Of a stretch of 35,622 bases of DNA, positions 33,616 to 35,622 are shown one piece after another. The notes below the pieces were generated by a model that was not told where the DNA came from, did not search any database, and saw only the letters and a list, made by a program, of their open reading frames with translations. The translations under genes and the position numbers were made by a program. The stretch lies in NCBI GenBank assembly GCA_902779315.1, contig CACZBC010000034.1:1-35622 (forward strand), in the 5' to 3' direction. Each line of letters begins with the position of its first letter. The first letter of the stretch is position 1. The DNA comes from an uncultured Bacteroidales bacterium (GTDB lineage Bacteria > Bacteroidota > Bacteroidia > Bacteroidales > Bacteroidaceae).

Positions 33616-35388
33616 ATGAAAAGGGGATTAATATATATGATTTTAATGCTCCTGATGGGAGCACGAATTGCAGCCCATGCACAGGAACTGACTGTCTCTG
33701 ATATTCAGAATAGTGGCTGCATGCGGGACCGCGAGTATGGAAGGAGACGCGCAAATGCAGAGGGTGAACCAACTCGAACGATTATCCTGACCAAAGAAGG
33801 CGATGCCCTACATGTGCAACTGCTCAATTGCGTGGAAAACTGCAGCACATCAGGCTTTGATGTGACGCCTAGCATGAGTTGCGACAGCGATGGCTTTTGC
33901 TCTGTGGATATAGACGTAACTCCTATAATTTATATGGAAGCAGATTGTGTTTGCCCATACGATGTGTCGTTTACTGTTCATGGTCTTAAGGCAAATAGTT
34001 TCTTTTTCTCGTGCTGGTGGTGCGAGGGGTTGGTCAACCTGGCCGAAGGGGAATCGCTGGTGTTGGAGGATTCATGGGAAAGCATCAACATCGGAGGCTT
34101 GAACTACCTGACACATAATGCGTTGCATGCTGCCAAGCTGATGGATGGGAAAACGTGGGAAGGCGAGTTGAGGATTCCATCGGAACTGGAATATGAAGGA
34201 CAGACATACATCGTGACTCGCATTGGCAGCGAAGCCTTCAAAGGCAATACGACACTAACCTCCGTTATCATTCCCGAGGGAGTGAAAACCATTGAATATT
34301 ACGCCTTTTATGGCTGTACCAACTTGGCCAGTATCACCATTCCTAACAGTGAAATCCAGATAGGCGGCAGTGTCTTCAACGGTACTGCGTGGTACGACAA
34401 CCAGCCCGACGGCGTGATTTATGCCGGCAGAATGGCCTACACCTATAAAGGCACCATACCCGAGGGAACGAAGATTGACATCAAGGAAGGGACGATTGCG
34501 ATAGCCGACAATGCTTTCTGCAGATGCAACAACCTGGCCTCCGTCATAATTCCGAGTAGTGTGACTACAATAGGCAGTATGGCATTCTATAGGTGCATGG
34601 ACTTGATGTCCGTCTCAATCGCAGAGGGTTTGAAAAACATCCAGGACCTCGCATTCATTGGTTGCAGTAATCTGCAATCTATCAACATTCCTCAAAGTGT
34701 CGAAAGAATCGGGGAGTTTGCCTTTTGTGACTGTAAAAGCTTAGCATCGCTTGTTATCCCCGCAGGTGTTGTAACAAGGAGATTTGCTTTCTCAGAGTGC
34801 ACCGGCTTGACCTCTCTTGTTATTTCTGAAGGCGTGAAGAGTATCGGTTACTCTGCTTTCTCCGCTTGCAATAGCTTGACCTCCGTCAGCATTCCAGGCA
34901 GCGTTCAAACTGTTTGTGACGAAGCTTTCAGACTGTGCAGCGGTCTGACATCTGTTGTCATTTCCGAAGGGGTAAAGACTATTGACGGGGGTGCTTTTTA
35001 TCGTTGTAGCAACCTGACCACCGTCAGCATTCCGAAAAGTATGACACTCATCCGTGACTATGCATTCCAAGATTGCAGCAACCTGGCAGATGTCTATTGC
35101 TATGCGGACAGCGTCCCCAAGACAGCAAACAACTGGGTGTTTTACAACTCTCCCATAGCCTCTGCCACGCTTCATGTTCCCGCAGGTTCTGTAGATGCAT
35201 ATAGAACTACTTCGCCTTGGAGCGGTTTCGGCACAATTGTCGCTCTAAAAGCCGATGATCCTACAGGAATAACAAAGGCGGATAAAGGTACGGGCGAGGC
35301 CCTCTTCGACCTGCAAGGCCGCAAAATCGACAAGATAACGCAGCCAGGCATCTACATCGGGAACGGACAAAAAATCTTGGCAAAGTAA
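33616..35388 (+). CDS. BspA-like LRR_5 secreted protein
   Basis: A 590-aa protein. The signal peptide is about residues 1-22 (ending HAQE). A cysteine-rich N-terminal region (about 25-165, with CVENC, CVCPYDVSF and SCWWCEG) is followed by about ten LRR_5 repeats (about 190-510), for example LTSVIIPEGVKTIEYYAFYGC. Next comes DVYCYADSVP and a C-terminal DLQGRKIDK, PGIYIGNGQKILAK sorting end. The role is probably surface adhesion, by analogy with BspA. The start follows the shared cassette promoter by 33 nt. The cysteine-rich domain is not one I can name. Confidence 0.82.
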   Translation: MKRGLIYMILMLLMGARIAAHAQELTVSDIQNSGCMRDREYGRRRANAEGEPTRTIILTKEGDALHVQLLNCVENCSTSGFDVTPSMSCDSDGFCSVDIDVTPIIYMEADCVCPYDVSFTVHGLKANSFFFSCWWCEGLVNLAEGESLVLEDSWESINIGGLNYLTHNALHAAKLMDGKTWEGELRIPSELEYEGQTYIVTRIGSEAFKGNTTLTSVIIPEGVKTIEYYAFYGCTNLASITIPNSEIQIGGSVFNGTAWYDNQPDGVIYAGRMAYTYKGTIPEGTKIDIKEGTIAIADNAFCRCNNLASVIIPSSVTTIGSMAFYRCMDLMSVSIAEGLKNIQDLAFIGCSNLQSINIPQSVERIGEFAFCDCKSLASLVIPAGVVTRRFAFSECTGLTSLVISEGVKSIGYSAFSACNSLTSVSIPGSVQTVCDEAFRLCSGLTSVVISEGVKTIDGGAFYRCSNLTTVSIPKSMTLIRDYAFQDCSNLADVYCYADSVPKTANNWVFYNSPIASATLHVPAGSVDAYRTTSPWSGFGTIVALKADDPTGITKADKGTGEALFDLQGRKIDKITQPGIYIGNGQKILAK

Positions 35389-35510
35389 AAAAGAACAGAA
35401 TAATTCACTATATTTGCAACGGAAAGCTAATAAAGGAATAGGATATGAAACACTTTGCTTGCATCATAATGCTTTTGCTTGCCTGCCTGCCTCCGATTGT
35501 GGCACAAGAA
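35301..35510 (+). repeat. 3'-end/promoter/signal-peptide repeat cassette, copy 3
   Basis: It spans the sorting-motif codons of the 590-aa LRR gene, the promoter (TATATTTG at 35409-35416) and the signal peptide of the next gene. It is nearly identical to 29565-29777; the early leader differs by small changes (CAACGG in place of CAAACAGAA). Confidence 0.88.
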
Positions 35511-35622
35511 CTTTCCGATTCTGCATTCTTGGATGCGGAGATGGAGGACTCTATCAGCGCAATGGCTATCAGACCTGTCGAGTATCCAGAAGAATTGCTG
35601 ATGCGTGCCTTGCAACAACTTG
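35445..35622 (+). CDS. Secreted protein, cut by the window edge
   Basis: The first 59 codons are present. It opens MKHFACII and ends its signal peptide at PPIVAQE, almost identical to the MG2 protein. The mature part, LSDSAFLDAEMEDSISAMAI, is different and I do not recognise it. The identical signal peptide comes from the shared repeat cassette rather than from homology of the mature proteins. Confidence 0.7.
   Translation, partial: MKHFACIIMLLLACLPPIVAQELSDSAFLDAEMEDSISAMAIRPVEYPEELLMRALQQL

Overview
The window looks like a chromosomal segment of a Bacteroidales gut or oral bacterium, most likely Prevotellaceae. The evidence is the promoter type (TTG, about 19-21 nt, TAnnTTTG, with no strong Shine-Dalgarno sites), the conserved Bacteroidetes gene orders (DUF177-rpmF-fabH-era and ftsX-DUF3098-uppP-truB-queA-folK), meso-diaminopimelate dehydrogenase, and several BspA-like leucine-rich-repeat secreted proteins. 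The assignment is by gene content only; no rRNA or tRNA gene was seen.

Layout. 1-564: non-coding, ending in a 22-bp-phased repeat array. 565-3697: secreted GH43-like glycosidase (-), DUF3298 lipoprotein (+), clostripain-like lipoprotein peptidase (-). 3769-8308: orphan histidine kinase, then DUF177, bL32, FabH, Era and PurN. 8518-15400: two tandem paralogous secreted M60-like metallopeptidases, each flanked internally by LRR modules. 15417-18031 (-): anaerobic ribonucleotide reductase nrdD-nrdG. 18551-19450: ddh. 19920-25850: miaB, ftsX, DUF3098, uppP, truB, queA, an inserted four-helix-bundle (23S rRNA intervening-sequence-type) cassette, and folK. 25851-26513: a repeat-dense non-coding stretch. 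26514-28298: a TPR/transmembrane/helix-turn-helix regulator. 28299-28977: a small-ORF and operator-like region. 28978-35622: secreted proteins (a 224-aa protein, an MG2-domain protein, two BspA-like LRR proteins of which one is frameshifted, and a truncated gene at the edge) tied together by a repeated 3'-end/promoter/signal-peptide cassette.

How the genes fit together. The housekeeping blocks cover the 50S ribosome and fatty acid start-up, rRNA maturation, purine synthesis, anaerobic dNTP supply, lysine/peptidoglycan metabolism, envelope lipid carrier recycling, tRNA modification and folate. The accessory blocks (GH43, C11 peptidase, M60 peptidases, LRR proteins) suggest attack on host or dietary glycoconjugates and surface adhesion.

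Most interesting signals. (1) Five intergenic arrays, 25 units in all, with an exact 22-bp period and distinct end units. (2) A four-helix-bundle gene enclosed by 32-bp inverted arms between queA and folK, an arrangement like an rRNA intervening sequence, with the folK start codon inside one arm. (3) Two adjacent ~150-bp non-coding elements with the same geometry but different heptamers whose direct and inverted copies change together. (4) A repeated cassette linking the C-terminal sorting motif of one gene to the promoter and signal peptide of the next. (5) A 19-bp tandem duplication that breaks an LRR gene.
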